A stretch of DNA of 64,000 nt from Methanobacteriota archaeon (GCA_023399215.1 JAEWQJ010000010.1:13639-77638), one strand, 5' to 3'; counted from the first letter of the stretch, positions 17,437 to 26,552 are shown. Made by a program: numbers and translations. Notes: generated by a model not told the origin, from the sequence alone.

Positions 17437-18573
17437 ATGCAGACCTTAGTTATATGCATAGACAGAGATAACGATCTGGGCGAAAAAGCAAAACTCGAAA
17501 CCCCAATAGTAGGACGGGAGGCAAATGTTCAGGCTGCTGTCGCACTTGGGATCGCAGACCCGGAAGATTCTGATACCAATACCATTTTCGGTGGAATCAG
17601 GATTCTTGATGAATTACGGGCAAAAGGAACTGATGCTGAGATCGTTTCTTTTGCAGGAGATAAAAACGTTGGAGTGATCTCAGACCAGAAAATTGCCGAG
17701 CAGCTTGAAACATTTCTCAATATGAATGACGTGCAGAGGGCGGTATTCGTCTCGGATGGGGCAGAGGACGAAACGCTTGTTCCTATTGTCCAATCCCGTA
17801 TGAGAATTGACTCTGTGAAAAGAATCGTAATAATGCAGAGCCAGAACCTGGAAAGTACTTATTATATCCTGAAACATGTTTTTAGCGACCCGAAAATCTC
17901 CCAGACTTTCTTTGTACCTTTAGGGCTTGCTTTTCTCATTTATGCAATATTTTTGCTTGCCCGCTATCCTGAAGGTGCAATTGTGGGAATTCTTGCAGCT
18001 GTAGGGCTTTACATGTTGTACAGGGGTTTTGGACTGGACGATCTTGTCGCTCTTGAAAAAGAAAAGCTCTGGGACGCTTTTCTTGAACAGAGAATGGTTT
18101 TTATTAGCTATACGGCTTCACTGCTTACAATCCTTGTAGCAACTGCGTATGGAGCTATGGAAGTATGGAAGCTTTACTCAGCAGATGGGGTATGGTATCA
18201 AGGAATCCTTACGCTTGTCTCAGTATTCATCAATGCTTCAGTCTGGTGGTATGCAGGAGCCATGCTGCTTGCCGACCTTGGAAAAATCTTCGATTTAAAG
18301 ATGGAAAATAAGCCCATTTATAAAAATGTCGCGATTTCTTTATTTGTTATCGCAACAGGGCTGCTCTTCTGGGGCGCAAGTACATACATTTTAGCGACGG
18401 CTTCCCTTTCGGAAGGCATTACTAATGATGCATCCGTTGCCCTCCAGTACTTTGTATATTCGGTCGCAGTTGCGATTATTATTGCCCTTGCAGGCATAAA
18501 ATACAGCGTATCAAACCAGGCCTCCGAAAATGAAGAGAAAGGAAGAGATAAAAGAAGGAAAAAACTCGCCTGA
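17437..18573 (+). CDS. DUF373 family membrane protein
   Basis: A 378-residue protein of the archaeal DUF373 family. The N-terminal ~150 residues form a soluble alpha/beta domain (LVICIDRDNDLGEKAKLETP; later QRAVFVSDGAEDETLVPIVQ) with acidic residues that could bind metal or nucleotide. The rest has about six hydrophobic helices (for example TFFVPLGLAFLIYAIFLLAR and AGAMLLADLG). The tail is basic. It has a GAGGA ribosome binding site. Widely kept in archaea, its function is unknown. Confidence 0.85.
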   Translation: MQTLVICIDRDNDLGEKAKLETPIVGREANVQAAVALGIADPEDSDTNTIFGGIRILDELRAKGTDAEIVSFAGDKNVGVISDQKIAEQLETFLNMNDVQRAVFVSDGAEDETLVPIVQSRMRIDSVKRIVIMQSQNLESTYYILKHVFSDPKISQTFFVPLGLAFLIYAIFLLARYPEGAIVGILAAVGLYMLYRGFGLDDLVALEKEKLWDAFLEQRMVFISYTASLLTILVATAYGAMEVWKLYSADGVWYQGILTLVSVFINASVWWYAGAMLLADLGKIFDLKMENKPIYKNVAISLFVIATGLLFWGASTYILATASLSEGITNDASVALQYFVYSVAVAIIIALAGIKYSVSNQASENEEKGRDKRRKKLA

Positions 18574-18666
18574 CTGCAAGCGACCTGCCAGAATCTTTGA
18601 AGCTCGAGGGGGTTAACAAAATCGAAAATGGGGGGTAACAGTAAAAACTGTCAGGAAGATCATAAA

Positions 18667-19443
18667 ATGGAAAAAATATCTGAAAACGTTGAAATTGCAG
18701 TGCTTGGTGGTGTCGGTTTTAACTCTTACCAGGAATTTGAAAGCCAGTTAGTAAACACTCCATATGGAGAAGTTACAGTTTATCTTACTACTGTAAGAGG
18801 AAAAAAAGTTGTAGTAATCCCCAGGCATGCAGGAGAAAACCATATTCCTCCTCACAGGATTAATTACAGGGCCAATATCTGGGCTGTGTATTCTATCGGG
18901 GCAAAACGTGTAATCTCCACAAATTCCGTAGGGTCAATGCGAGGGCATCCAGTGGGTAGCTTTGTAGTACTTAACGATTTCATAGATTTTACCCGGAACC
19001 GGCCTTCTACCTTTTATGACGACAGAACCGCACACGTCGATGTATCTGAGCCCTACTGTCCTGAGATCAGGATAGCCCTTAAAGGCGCTCTGGAAAAACA
19101 GGGACTACCCTATACCGAAGGAATTTATGCCTGCACGGAAGGTCCACGTTTTGAGACTAGGGCCGAAATCCGCATGATGAGCCAATTTGCAGATGTTGTG
19201 GGCATGACCGGTGTACCTGAAGTGAGCCTTGCAAAAGAACTCAGCCTCTGTTATGCTTCTCTTGCCATTATCACAAATCAGGCCTGCGGAATGACCACAC
19301 AGAAACTAACTGCTGACGAAGTTACCGAAGTTGTGGGAAAAGCTCAGGACGCAATCTTTGAGATTATTTCGGATACAATAGAAAATATTCCAGAAACTCG
19401 AAACTGCAGGTGCAGATTTGCTAAGGACGGAGCTTGCTTGTGA
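18667..19443 (+). CDS. Methylthioadenosine/methylthioinosine phosphorylase family
   Basis: A 258-residue nucleoside phosphorylase of the PNP/MTAP family. Phosphate and ribose motifs include VVIPRHAGENHIPPHRINYR near residue 60 and STNSVGSMRGHP near residue 90. The purine pocket segment CTEGPRFETRAEIRMM and the VGMTGVPEVSLAKELSLCYA and ITNQACGMTTQKLT motifs are all present. NSVGSM in place of the TACGSL of eukaryotic MTAP resembles enzymes that prefer methylthioinosine or 6-oxopurines, so it probably works in salvage of SAM by-products after deamination. The ATG at 18667 with GGAAGATC upstream is preferred over 18628. A Cys-rich C-terminus (NCRCRFAKDGACL) is unusual. Confidence 0.85.
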   Translation: MEKISENVEIAVLGGVGFNSYQEFESQLVNTPYGEVTVYLTTVRGKKVVVIPRHAGENHIPPHRINYRANIWAVYSIGAKRVISTNSVGSMRGHPVGSFVVLNDFIDFTRNRPSTFYDDRTAHVDVSEPYCPEIRIALKGALEKQGLPYTEGIYACTEGPRFETRAEIRMMSQFADVVGMTGVPEVSLAKELSLCYASLAIITNQACGMTTQKLTADEVTEVVGKAQDAIFEIISDTIENIPETRNCRCRFAKDGACL

Positions 19444-20275
19444 ATTACCCATGTGCTAAGGACTAGCGCATTGATTCCAAAGTAAGTTCATAGAACTTGA
19501 CCTTTAATATATCCATAAATCACGGATTTTTCTAAGAAATAATGAATTAATATTGGAATCGAAGCACTAGTGTCGCATCAACAGTAAAATGTCGTATCAA
19601 ATCAATTGCAATTATTCGTAAGCGTTGAATCTTTGAAGGTTGACGCGACACTAGTGGGTTTATGCCTTACTATGAAACCGTACTTAAAGATTAAACAGGA
19701 AAGTCGCGTCTATATCTATACTATATCTATAAAATTTTTAATCTTGTATTTTCGATCAATTTTTCCATTAAATACTTCCATTAATACTTCCATTAACTGC
19801 TTTCTTGACCCCATTTTCCAGTAATTTTTTGCTAAGTAATCTCTTAAAATAATCCCTAAATAGCGTATTAGGTAGTATCGACATTCGGTCAATGCCAGAT
19901 AATTATATTTATATAATAAGCAAGTAATAAAATATTTATATAATAGTACCCATAAGATGAGGTTGCAAATGAGATAACAGATAAATTTGGAAGGTACGAA
20001 AGTGTGCTCATGAGGAGTAAAAAAATTTTGCGCACTGAAAAATGCTCTAAGTGCACATCTAAGTATAAATATCACTCAAAGTTCAAGTAATAGACTTTAA
20101 TAGAATGTAACAGACTTGAATAGACTTTTACCTGTAAACGCAAATTATGCTGCTAGAAATTAAGAAGACAGCAGAATGTTGATTTTTCAAACTTCAAAAT
20201 TTAAACTTTGAAGGGAAATTTACAGGTTTTGAAGGGAAGCTTACTTATACCACTCATATATCAGGATAAAAAATC
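19444..20275. other. Intergenic region with an inverted-repeat element
   Basis: About 830 bases without a supported gene. The left part holds an 18-bp inverted repeat pair (19565-19656). The rest is AT-rich. A 26-codon basic frame with CSKCTSKYK near 20010-20090 is too short to call. Confidence 0.5.
19565..19656. mobile_element. MITE-like element with 18-bp inverted ends
   Basis: CACTAGTGTCGCATCAAC at 19565-19582 is matched in reverse complement by 19639-19656 with one mismatch. The ends enclose 56 bases that cannot code. The size and symmetry suggest a tiny non-autonomous element or the joined ends of a lost insertion sequence. No target-site duplication was found with certainty. Confidence 0.45.
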
Positions 20276-22753
20276 ATGCTCTGGGTCCTAGGTTACGCTG
20301 AAAAATCGAAGATTAGAGTTATGGCTATAAAGGACCGGATGAAACAGCCGCTTTATATGGCCGAGCTCCTTATAAAAGATAGTTACAAAGGGCCGCGCCC
20401 TCTTAAAATCAGGCTCCTCACCGGCAAGAATAAAGAAGAATTCATTCCTCCACAGCAGTTTATAGAGCTCCTGCGCAGTGCAAACCGAATAATGTTTGCG
20501 GAAGGAGGATATCCTGCAAATGAGGCTGCTTTTCTGGAAATGCTTAAAGGTTTTCAACTTAATGCGGACAAAGTAAAAATCTGTAAACACTGCTGGATTA
20601 ATAAACGTTTCAATTTTGTAAACAGTAAATCCATCAAGTACAATAACGAACTCATCTGCCTGGACTGTGCGAAAGAAGAACTATTGCGTGCAGTCCGTTC
20701 GGCTGGTGTGCAGTATGGGGAAAAATCCATAGATTTTCTGGAGCAGGTGCTTTCAAAAACCCGAGATCTTGATAGGACTATCCGAATGCTGACCCCTGAA
20801 AGGCTGGACCCTGAGTTCACACGCTATGATACTATAAGAACAAATCCTTCCAGTGCTACAGTTAGGGTAAAAAGCCTACCTCTTCAAAAGAAATTCAAGG
20901 AAATGCTGCTCGAAAAATCCGAGACTCTGCTGCCTGTACAGGCATTATCAATAGAAGCCGGGCTTCTGGAAGGAAAAAACCAGTTTGTAGTCTCGGCAAC
21001 AGCAACCGGAAAGACTCTTATCGGGGAGATGGCAGGAATCCAGAACCTCTTTAACAAAAAAGGAAAAATGCTCTACCTTGTCCCTCTGGTTGCACTTGCA
21101 AACCAGAAGTATGAACAGTTCAAAGAACGCTATTCAAAACTAGGGTTCACCACCTCCATAAAGATCGGAGCAATTCTCATAAAAACTTCTCAGCGCGTGA
21201 AGATGCAGACTAGCCCGGGTGCGGATATCATTGTAGGGACTTACGAGGGTATAGACCATATGCTTCGGTCGGGAAATGCCGATTTTCTGGGCAAAATCGG
21301 AACTGTGGTAGTGGACGAAGTACATACTCTCGAAGACCAGGAGAGGGGCCACAGGCTGGACGGGCTTATTGGAAGGCTGAGGTATGTGGCACCAGAAGCT
21401 CAATTCATCTATCTCTCTGCAACCGTTGCAAATCCCGAAGGCTATGCAAAGAAACTCGGAGCCCAGCTTGTCCGTTACGAGCACAGGCCGGTTCCTATTG
21501 ACAGGCATCTTCTTTTCTGTCAGGAAAACGAAAAGGCAAAATTGATTTCCCAGCTTGCGAAAGAAGAATATTCAATGGTATCTTCCAAAAAGCACAGGGG
21601 TCAGACAATTGTCTTTACAAACTCCCGTCGCAACTGCCATAAGCTTGCAGGAGCAATTTCGATTCGAGCGGCGCCCTATCATGCCGGTCTTTCTCAGTAC
21701 GAAAGGAAGAAAGTTGAAACTCGCTTTGCAAAAGGAGAGCTTCCTGTAATTGTGACTACGGCTGCTCTTGCGGCTGGGGTGGATTTTCCGGCTTCCCAGG
21801 TGATCTTTGAGTCCCTGGCAATGGGAATAGACTGGATTTCAGTTCAGGATTTTCTGCAGATGAGTGGAAGGGCAGGGAGACCTGACTACCATGATAGGGG
21901 AGTTGTTGTGCTGATGCCTGTGCCTGGAAAATCATATTCGGGTTCCCAATCCGATACCGAAGAAGAGGTTGCAATTAAACTACTCCAGGGAGAAATGCTC
22001 TCAGCAGGTGTAAAATATGGAGAAGCCGAACAGCTCGAGGAGGTGCTTGCATCGGTTGCAGTCACCTCTTCGGTGCAGGACCTCAGAATGATCCACAACC
22101 AGATGTTTGGAGGTTACGACCTGGATAAGTTGATTCTGCGTCTTCAGAGCTATCGTTTTGTGGAAAGAAAAGGAAACCGAATAGCGCTTACGCGTTTTGG
22201 GAAAATTATTGCAGCACATTTCCTTCCGGTATCGAAAGCTTTTCTGATTCGGGATGCAGTGCTTGGAGAGAATGAACCCCTGAAGATCGCAACGAACCTG
22301 GAGTTTTTTGATGCAGCGTATTTCAAGTATGCAAACCAGATCGGAAGCTCTCTGCACGTGAATATGCCTTCAAGGATTTTTCAGGGAGCTACCCTTGATA
22401 TAGTTTTTGACGGGGAGTCCCTTTCCCAGCTTGATGCAAAAATCCAGGAACTCCTGTTAAACTTTGCTTCTGACTTTTTAACCTGTAAATGTAAAGATTC
22501 ACCTTACTGCGGCTGCGCAGAACAGAAGTTTTCGGAAAAAATAATCAAGCTGCGTACAGAAGGACTTGAGCCTGCACAGATAGTAAAGAAACTTGAATAT
22601 AAGTACGGAATCTCAGCCTATCAGGGTGATGTTTTCGGGTACCTGGACAACGCAGTCAGAAACCTTGACGCCGTGGAACTTATAGCAAAAGTGCACTCTA
22701 AAAAGGGAGTTGCAGTAGAAGCAAAAAAGCTTAAAAAGAAAGTCCAGGGTTAA
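20276..22753 (+). CDS. Ski2-like DEAD/DEAH helicase with DUF5814-type N-terminus
   Basis: An 825-residue superfamily 2 helicase found in methanogens. An N-terminal domain carries a CxxC...CxxC zinc site (CKHCWINKRF and ICLDC, residues ~102-131). The motor follows: Walker A VSATATGKTLIGE (~241), DEVH box VVVDEVHTLED (~345), motif III YLSATVANP, motif V TTAALAAGVDFP, motif VI QMSGRAGRPDY. A Cys-rich cluster (CKCKDSPYCGC, ~737-747) near the end adds a second metal site. Such proteins act on RNA or branched DNA; substrate here is unknown. The start is ATG 20276 (AGGA upstream) or ATG 20321. Confidence 0.88.
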   Translation: MLWVLGYAEKSKIRVMAIKDRMKQPLYMAELLIKDSYKGPRPLKIRLLTGKNKEEFIPPQQFIELLRSANRIMFAEGGYPANEAAFLEMLKGFQLNADKVKICKHCWINKRFNFVNSKSIKYNNELICLDCAKEELLRAVRSAGVQYGEKSIDFLEQVLSKTRDLDRTIRMLTPERLDPEFTRYDTIRTNPSSATVRVKSLPLQKKFKEMLLEKSETLLPVQALSIEAGLLEGKNQFVVSATATGKTLIGEMAGIQNLFNKKGKMLYLVPLVALANQKYEQFKERYSKLGFTTSIKIGAILIKTSQRVKMQTSPGADIIVGTYEGIDHMLRSGNADFLGKIGTVVVDEVHTLEDQERGHRLDGLIGRLRYVAPEAQFIYLSATVANPEGYAKKLGAQLVRYEHRPVPIDRHLLFCQENEKAKLISQLAKEEYSMVSSKKHRGQTIVFTNSRRNCHKLAGAISIRAAPYHAGLSQYERKKVETRFAKGELPVIVTTAALAAGVDFPASQVIFESLAMGIDWISVQDFLQMSGRAGRPDYHDRGVVVLMPVPGKSYSGSQSDTEEEVAIKLLQGEMLSAGVKYGEAEQLEEVLASVAVTSSVQDLRMIHNQMFGGYDLDKLILRLQSYRFVERKGNRIALTRFGKIIAAHFLPVSKAFLIRDAVLGENEPLKIATNLEFFDAAYFKYANQIGSSLHVNMPSRIFQGATLDIVFDGESLSQLDAKIQELLLNFASDFLTCKCKDSPYCGCAEQKFSEKIIKLRTEGLEPAQIVKKLEYKYGISAYQGDVFGYLDNAVRNLDAVELIAKVHSKKGVAVEAKKLKKKVQG

Positions 22754-22923
22754 AAGATCAAAAACGTTTTTGCAGATAACATTGTATAATGAGTTGAAAT
22801 GTTCCTGCTTATGTGGGAATGCTTTGTTTATATGAGAGGATTGGCCGGTTTTTAAGGGCCGGCTAGTATAATGAAATCAAAATCTGATCAGATACTCTGA
22901 AGGTAAAAAATAGAGGTAATTTC

Positions 22924-23325
22924 ATGACCGAGGATGTCGAATCCAGGGAAAATATCGAAAGCGCAGCTTCTAAAAAGATTAAGAAAAGCATTACAATTGA
23001 GTTTGTGAAGCCTGAGAACTTCAGGCAGATATATGCTATCGGAGCTGCAGGTGGGCACAGCCCCTATGATTTCAGGATCGGTTTTTATAATGACACTCCA
23101 AAACTGTTTGGGGATGCCTCGGAATCAAGGGTTATTCAGAGACGTGTAGAAACCGAAGTGATACTTTCTCCGGTAGCTGCACTTGAGCTTTCTCGCTGGT
23201 TGACCCAGCATATAAATGAATACGAATCCGTTTTCGGGCCCATTGCAAGAGCAATCCCGAGACCAAGAAAGGAGTCGTCTGCAAAGCTTGTTGACGAAAG
23301 TACGGATCTCCAGGGTTACATCTAA
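22924..23325 (+). CDS. DUF3467 family protein
   Basis: A 133-residue protein with the DUF3467 core: VKPENFRQIYAIGAAGGHSP, then YDFRIGFYND and a strand-rich middle, and ILSPVAALELSRWLTQHINE before a final helix. The N-terminal 25 residues are charged and disordered. It starts after GAGG. The family is common in bacteria and archaea and has no assigned function. It lies about 170 bases after the helicase gene on the same strand. Confidence 0.75.
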   Translation: MTEDVESRENIESAASKKIKKSITIEFVKPENFRQIYAIGAAGGHSPYDFRIGFYNDTPKLFGDASESRVIQRRVETEVILSPVAALELSRWLTQHINEYESVFGPIARAIPRPRKESSAKLVDESTDLQGYI

Positions 23326-23379
23326 CTCATTATGTTTGCGTTTGAGAAGCTTTATCTATAAACTTTAGGATTGAGGTTC

Positions 23380-23423
23380 TTATCCCCAAACCCTATCAGC
23401 GTGATCAACCGGCGCAACGGTTG
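23380..23423. repeat. Dispersed intergenic repeat, copy 1
   Basis: The stretch TATCCCCAAACCCTAT, then GCGTGATCAACCGGCGCAAC and GGTTG, recurs with small changes at 47646-47691, and its second half at 47743-47790. The CAACGGTTG core is self-complementary. Confidence 0.7.
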
Positions 23424-23549
23424 CGACCCAACGGTTGTTGGTAAACCGGAAAATTTGAACTGCAGCTTATGGAAGGAGCTATTTGATCCAGGGGTTATTT
23501 GAGAGCTCTTGGAGATCGATGGTTATATATCTCTGTAAAGGGTATGTAG

Positions 23550-23676
23550 TCTTCAGTTTTCTTAAAAGCCGGTGGAGTGACGATATGAAGAAATTCTCGT
23601 CGCTGTCATGAAGCGACTGATATAGGCAGCAAGTAAACCGCAGGTATGGATGCGGTTCTGATGCGACTTGCTCCGC
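23550..23676 (+). ncRNA. Candidate structured leader or small RNA upstream of the LSm gene
   Basis: A TATA-like TTATATATC at 23523 predicts a transcript start near 23550. Downstream lie compensating helices: GTCGCT/AGCGAC (23599-23604 with 23612-23617), then a two-level hairpin in which AGCAAGT/ACTTGCT (23628-23634 with 23666-23672) encloses ACCGCA/TGCGGT (23637-23642 with 23651-23656). The lopsided internal loop between the two levels (2 and 9 bases) recalls guide-RNA pockets. The stretch is more GC-rich than nearby spacers. It could be a leader of the LSm mRNA or a separate guide RNA. Confidence 0.45.
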
Positions 23677-23746
23677 ACTGGCTTGGGACGTAATAAACAG
23701 AAGCGAGTACGGGGAGAATTCATAATAAATCAGCGAGGGTTTAAAT

Positions 23747-23971
23747 TTGTTCCCAAATAAAAAAGTTCAGAAAATTGTTGGATCAAAAATCCAGGTAGAA
23801 ATGAAAGGCGATCTTAATCTGCTTGAAGGCACTCTTAAGAGCGTGGACGACTATATGAACCTTCATCTCGTGGACACCATGGAGATTGTAAAAGGAGAAA
23901 AAGTTCGTTCTCTTGGTTCAGTAGTACTTCGCGGTAATAACATTATACTGATCACTCCTGTAGAAGAATAA
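23747..23971 (+). CDS. LSm (Sm-like archaeal) RNA-binding protein
   Basis: A 74-residue Sm-fold protein. The Sm1 motif reads LEGTLKSVDDYMNLHL (the GxL...DxxMNL signature) and the Sm2 motif reads GSVVLRGNNIILI. Archaeal LSm proteins form heptameric rings that bind U-rich RNA and tRNA processing intermediates. Translation starts at a TTG at 23747 with GAGGGT at 23735-23740; no ATG fits. The sequence before the Sm1 motif is divergent from the common archaeal Sm1 type, so this may be a secondary paralogue. It is followed 32 bases later by the winged-helix four-cysteine gene, probably in one transcript. Confidence 0.9.
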   Translation: MFPNKKVQKIVGSKIQVEMKGDLNLLEGTLKSVDDYMNLHLVDTMEIVKGEKVRSLGSVVLRGNNIILITPVEE

Positions 23972-24003
23972 AACTTCATAAGGAACTCTATTAGTGTGGA
24001 ATC

Positions 24004-24405
24004 ATGGATCTTGAAGAAGAAGCTTATAATATAATAAAAAGCCATAAAGAAGGCGTTTTCCAGAACGTTATCTGGAAAGAGCTGAATATCGATAGCAGAA
24101 AATGCTCCAGAATCATAAAAAAACTTCTGGATAAAGATCTTATTGTACGAGAAGTTGGAGTCTCAAACGGAGCAAGAACATATCTACTGAAAGCAAAGGA
24201 AGAAGTTAAGGAAAAATACGACCTCCTACTTGCAGGAGAATTGTTTTCGGCCTGTACAGGCTGCACCGGTGATTGTCAACCCGAATACTGCGGGAGACTC
24301 AGCGAATGGATTGGCAACCTCATACAAGAAGATGACAGATCGGAAGAAGCCGGTGAAATAAAGGCCGATGTCAAAAATGAGGAAGAAGCTGAAGAAGAAA
24401 TATGA
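24004..24405 (+). CDS. Winged-helix protein with four-cysteine cluster, TFE-beta/RPC39-like candidate
   Basis: A 133-residue protein. Residues 1-75 form a winged helix (EEAYNIIKSHKEGVFQNVIW, then NIDSRKCSRIIKKLLDKDLI, with an IVREVGVSNGARTYLL wing). The middle carries FSACTGCTGDCQPEYCGRLS followed by EWI, a C-x2-C-x3-C-x4-C cluster ahead of an aromatic helix. That order (winged helix, then Fe-S cysteines followed by xxWL/I) is the arrangement of the TFE-beta/hRPC39 family of transcription initiation factors. The tail is acidic. The exact assignment is inference; a generic MarR-like metal-cluster regulator is the alternative. It lies in one run with the LSm gene. Confidence 0.65.
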   Translation: MDLEEEAYNIIKSHKEGVFQNVIWKELNIDSRKCSRIIKKLLDKDLIVREVGVSNGARTYLLKAKEEVKEKYDLLLAGELFSACTGCTGDCQPEYCGRLSEWIGNLIQEDDRSEEAGEIKADVKNEEEAEEEI

Positions 24406-24464
24406 AATAAGAATTTTCGAACTCAACAGCCAATAGAGTTCTCAAAGACAGTTTTCGGGCAAGC

Positions 24465-24560
24465 CTTTTTAAAAAGGTTGTGACTGCTACGTTCTTAGAG
24501 CTTTTCGATCAAACCTTTTTCTAAAGGTTTTTGATCAAGCTCTTTTTAAAAAGGCTTGTG
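24465..24560. repeat. AAGCCTTTTTAAAAAGG-type hairpin repeats
   Basis: Several CTTTTTAAAAAGG-containing stretches (for example AAGCCTTTTTAAAAAGGTTG) lie downstream of the winged-helix gene and can form terminator-like hairpins. A close relative occurs at 47587-47609. Confidence 0.5.
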
Positions 24561-24629
24561 AAATTTCATAATTCAACAGCTACTAACATTTTAAAAGGTA
24601 TCGGCAGCCGCTAACTATATATAGTAAAA

Positions 24630-24661
24630 CCCCTTATTGAAGAACCCCCTTCAATAAGGGG
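24630..24661 (+). terminator. Strong 13-bp hairpin before tRNA-Glu
   Basis: CCCCTTATTGAAG and CTTCAATAAGGGG form a perfect 13-bp stem around a 6-base loop, 18 bases before the tRNA gene and just after a TATATATAG element. It may end upstream transcripts or be part of the tRNA precursor leader. Confidence 0.5.
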
Positions 24662-24679
24662 AAATAAGATACAATAAAA

Positions 24680-24757
24680 GCTCCGGTAGTGTAGTCCGGC
24701 CAATCATTCCGGCCTTTCGAGCCGAAGACTCGGGTTCGAATCCCGGCCGGAGCACCA
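24680..24757 (+). tRNA. tRNA-Glu (UUC), copy 1
   Basis: The sequence folds as a complete cloverleaf. The acceptor stem is GCTCCGG/CCGGAGC, the T-arm has GGGTTCGAATCCC, and the anticodon loop CTTTCGA gives UUC for glutamate. CCA is encoded. The anticodon stem has a C27-A43 mismatch. A TATA-like TATATATAG lies about 60 bases upstream. It is identical to the copy at 26909. Confidence 0.95.
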
Positions 24758-25706
24758 TACTTTTCTATTGAAACCAAAAGAACTGTGTTTCTTATTTCTT
24801 AGTTTTCTGTTTCTTAAGATGGAGATTATTTTATTTCAGTTGAATATCCCACTAGCTTGCTGCGGGGATGGATAACTTCCCCGGTAACCGTTGATGATAA
24901 TGTGATTTTTCAATTACGTTTTCGGTTATTAATTTCTGCTCAAACTAAATCGTTTAGGTTATTATTTCCTTTAATGGATATTTGGAACGGGGGAGCGAAC
25001 ATACCCAGTTGCTTGCAGCGGGGTGCGCCAGCGCAACTTTGATTCTCATCTGGCCAGCTTTTATAGTTTTTTGTTCCATGATGTTGACTAATTTCTCGGT
25101 TATTTAATGTATCGGATTTCATAAGTAGTTCTTACGATACTTTTTGTTTTATTCTGATTTCATGTTTATTTTTCTCCATGCGTTTTTAAATAAGCATGCA
25201 GAAATAATGGAATTTATAGGTAGAGAGTAAAATTAAGTACGCCGTCTTAATAAAAAAACAACTTAAGTTGCGAATTATATTTTTATAATGTCATATGTCT
25301 TTTTTGAGTTTTGAATCAGATGCGGAAATTATTGGATTCAATATTCGAAAAGCAATAAGCCTATAATGGTTGTTTTTAGTATATTCATCTAAAAAGATCT
25401 GTTTAACTTTTGTTTCGTTAATAACAAATTTTTAGGTTTGTAATCTCAATTAAATGCAGTATAAACAGTATATATCTCTTTTTATCCATTTTAATGACAT
25501 TTTAATTACTTTAAAATCTTTAATAATTTAGTTTCTTTAATTTAAGCAAAAATAGTGGAATAAATCAATATAAATGGCTTAATAGTTACTGAAATAAGAT
25601 AAGGAAGACTATTTCAGTTAAACTTATAGTATATAAAAACTATTACCAAGTGTGGCCAAAATTAATAGAAAAGTACAACCATAATTGTATGAAGAAGGGA
25701 TTATAT
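24758..25706. other. AT-rich intergenic region between tRNA and exported-protein gene
   Basis: About 950 bases with no supported gene. Two related GC-rich words occur (GCTTGCTGCGGGGATG near 24855 and GCTTGCAGCGGGGTGCG near 25013). The remainder is very AT-rich. Confidence 0.45.
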
Positions 25707-26408
25707 ATGAAAGCTAAACTTTTAACACTCGGGACTGTCACAGTACTTTTATGCGCTGCATTCATGGCATCTACTGCTGCGGCATCTCCAAAAGGAATTG
25801 ACTTTGAGGGAGAACACTACAACCTGAACATCATCGGAAAGAAAGTTGACTGGAATGGTGGCGGAAATTACGACAACCCTGACAGGCACACAATCTTTGT
25901 ACCCGAGAATACTACTGGTTTTTCTATCCCTATTTATGATGAAGGAGTACTCACCGAAGTTCCAGGTGTCCAGATCTGGATGAACCAGGGCGAAGAATTT
26001 GCAGTTCTTGACGGAAATGCATTTGATGATGGAGCTGCTTCATTCCAGCTTGCTCCAGGAAAGTACAATGTCTTTATTACCGCCAAAGGTAAGCCAGGTG
26101 GATATACTGATGTAACTGGCTGGGTCAAGTGTAACGACACATATTACTTTGATATTGGGAAAGTGACCGTTACCAAAAAGCCTGCATGGGATAACGCTAC
26201 AGATCTTTTCTACGTGAGCGCAGCCGAGGAACCTGATACTATCGATCTCATTAACACACAGTTTGGTGGAAATGATGTCTGGGTATTCGACTACCTGAAT
26301 GCACTGAAAGCTTACGACCCAGGATACTACGAGGACCCACTTTATTTCTGGCAGTATGATAATAACGGCAACAAGCTAGTCCAGGTTCGCTTCTATCCTG
26401 TAAACTAA
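25707..26408 (+). CDS. Exported protein of unknown function
   Basis: A 234-residue protein with a signal peptide (MKAKLLTLGTVTVLLCAAFM, cleavage likely after the following ASTAAAS). The mature part is rich in Gly, Asp, Asn and aromatics, with many beta-like strands (DRHTIFVPENTTGFSIPIYD; YNVFITAKGKPGGYTDVTGW). There is no C-terminal anchor, so it is likely secreted or part of the cell envelope. The ATG at 25707 follows GAAGAAGGGA; longer versions from 25650 lack support. Codon use is more GC-balanced than the flanks. It lies between two identical tRNA-Glu genes. No family is recognised. Confidence 0.75.
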   Translation: MKAKLLTLGTVTVLLCAAFMASTAAASPKGIDFEGEHYNLNIIGKKVDWNGGGNYDNPDRHTIFVPENTTGFSIPIYDEGVLTEVPGVQIWMNQGEEFAVLDGNAFDDGAASFQLAPGKYNVFITAKGKPGGYTDVTGWVKCNDTYYFDIGKVTVTKKPAWDNATDLFYVSAAEEPDTIDLINTQFGGNDVWVFDYLNALKAYDPGYYEDPLYFWQYDNNGNKLVQVRFYPVN

Positions 26409-26552
26409 ACTTCCTTATTACTTTCTTTTTTTCTTTTTTAATTTAGCATTGAGTCCATCCCATAACTCAAAATTTGATTTTTGAATATCGTATTTGGAAC
26501 AATCAATCGAATATCTGATAATGGAAAAATGATCCTAAAACTTCAATAACTT

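Noticed and set aside
20010..20090. A 26-codon basic frame with CSKC
   Set aside because: It is too short and lacks a start signal; the Lys-rich content is common in AT-rich chance frames.
24850..25030. IS200/IS605-type hairpin ends suggested by the GCTTGCxGCGGGG words
   Set aside because: Only two short imperfect copies are present, no transposase or clear palindrome is found, and the spacing does not define an element.
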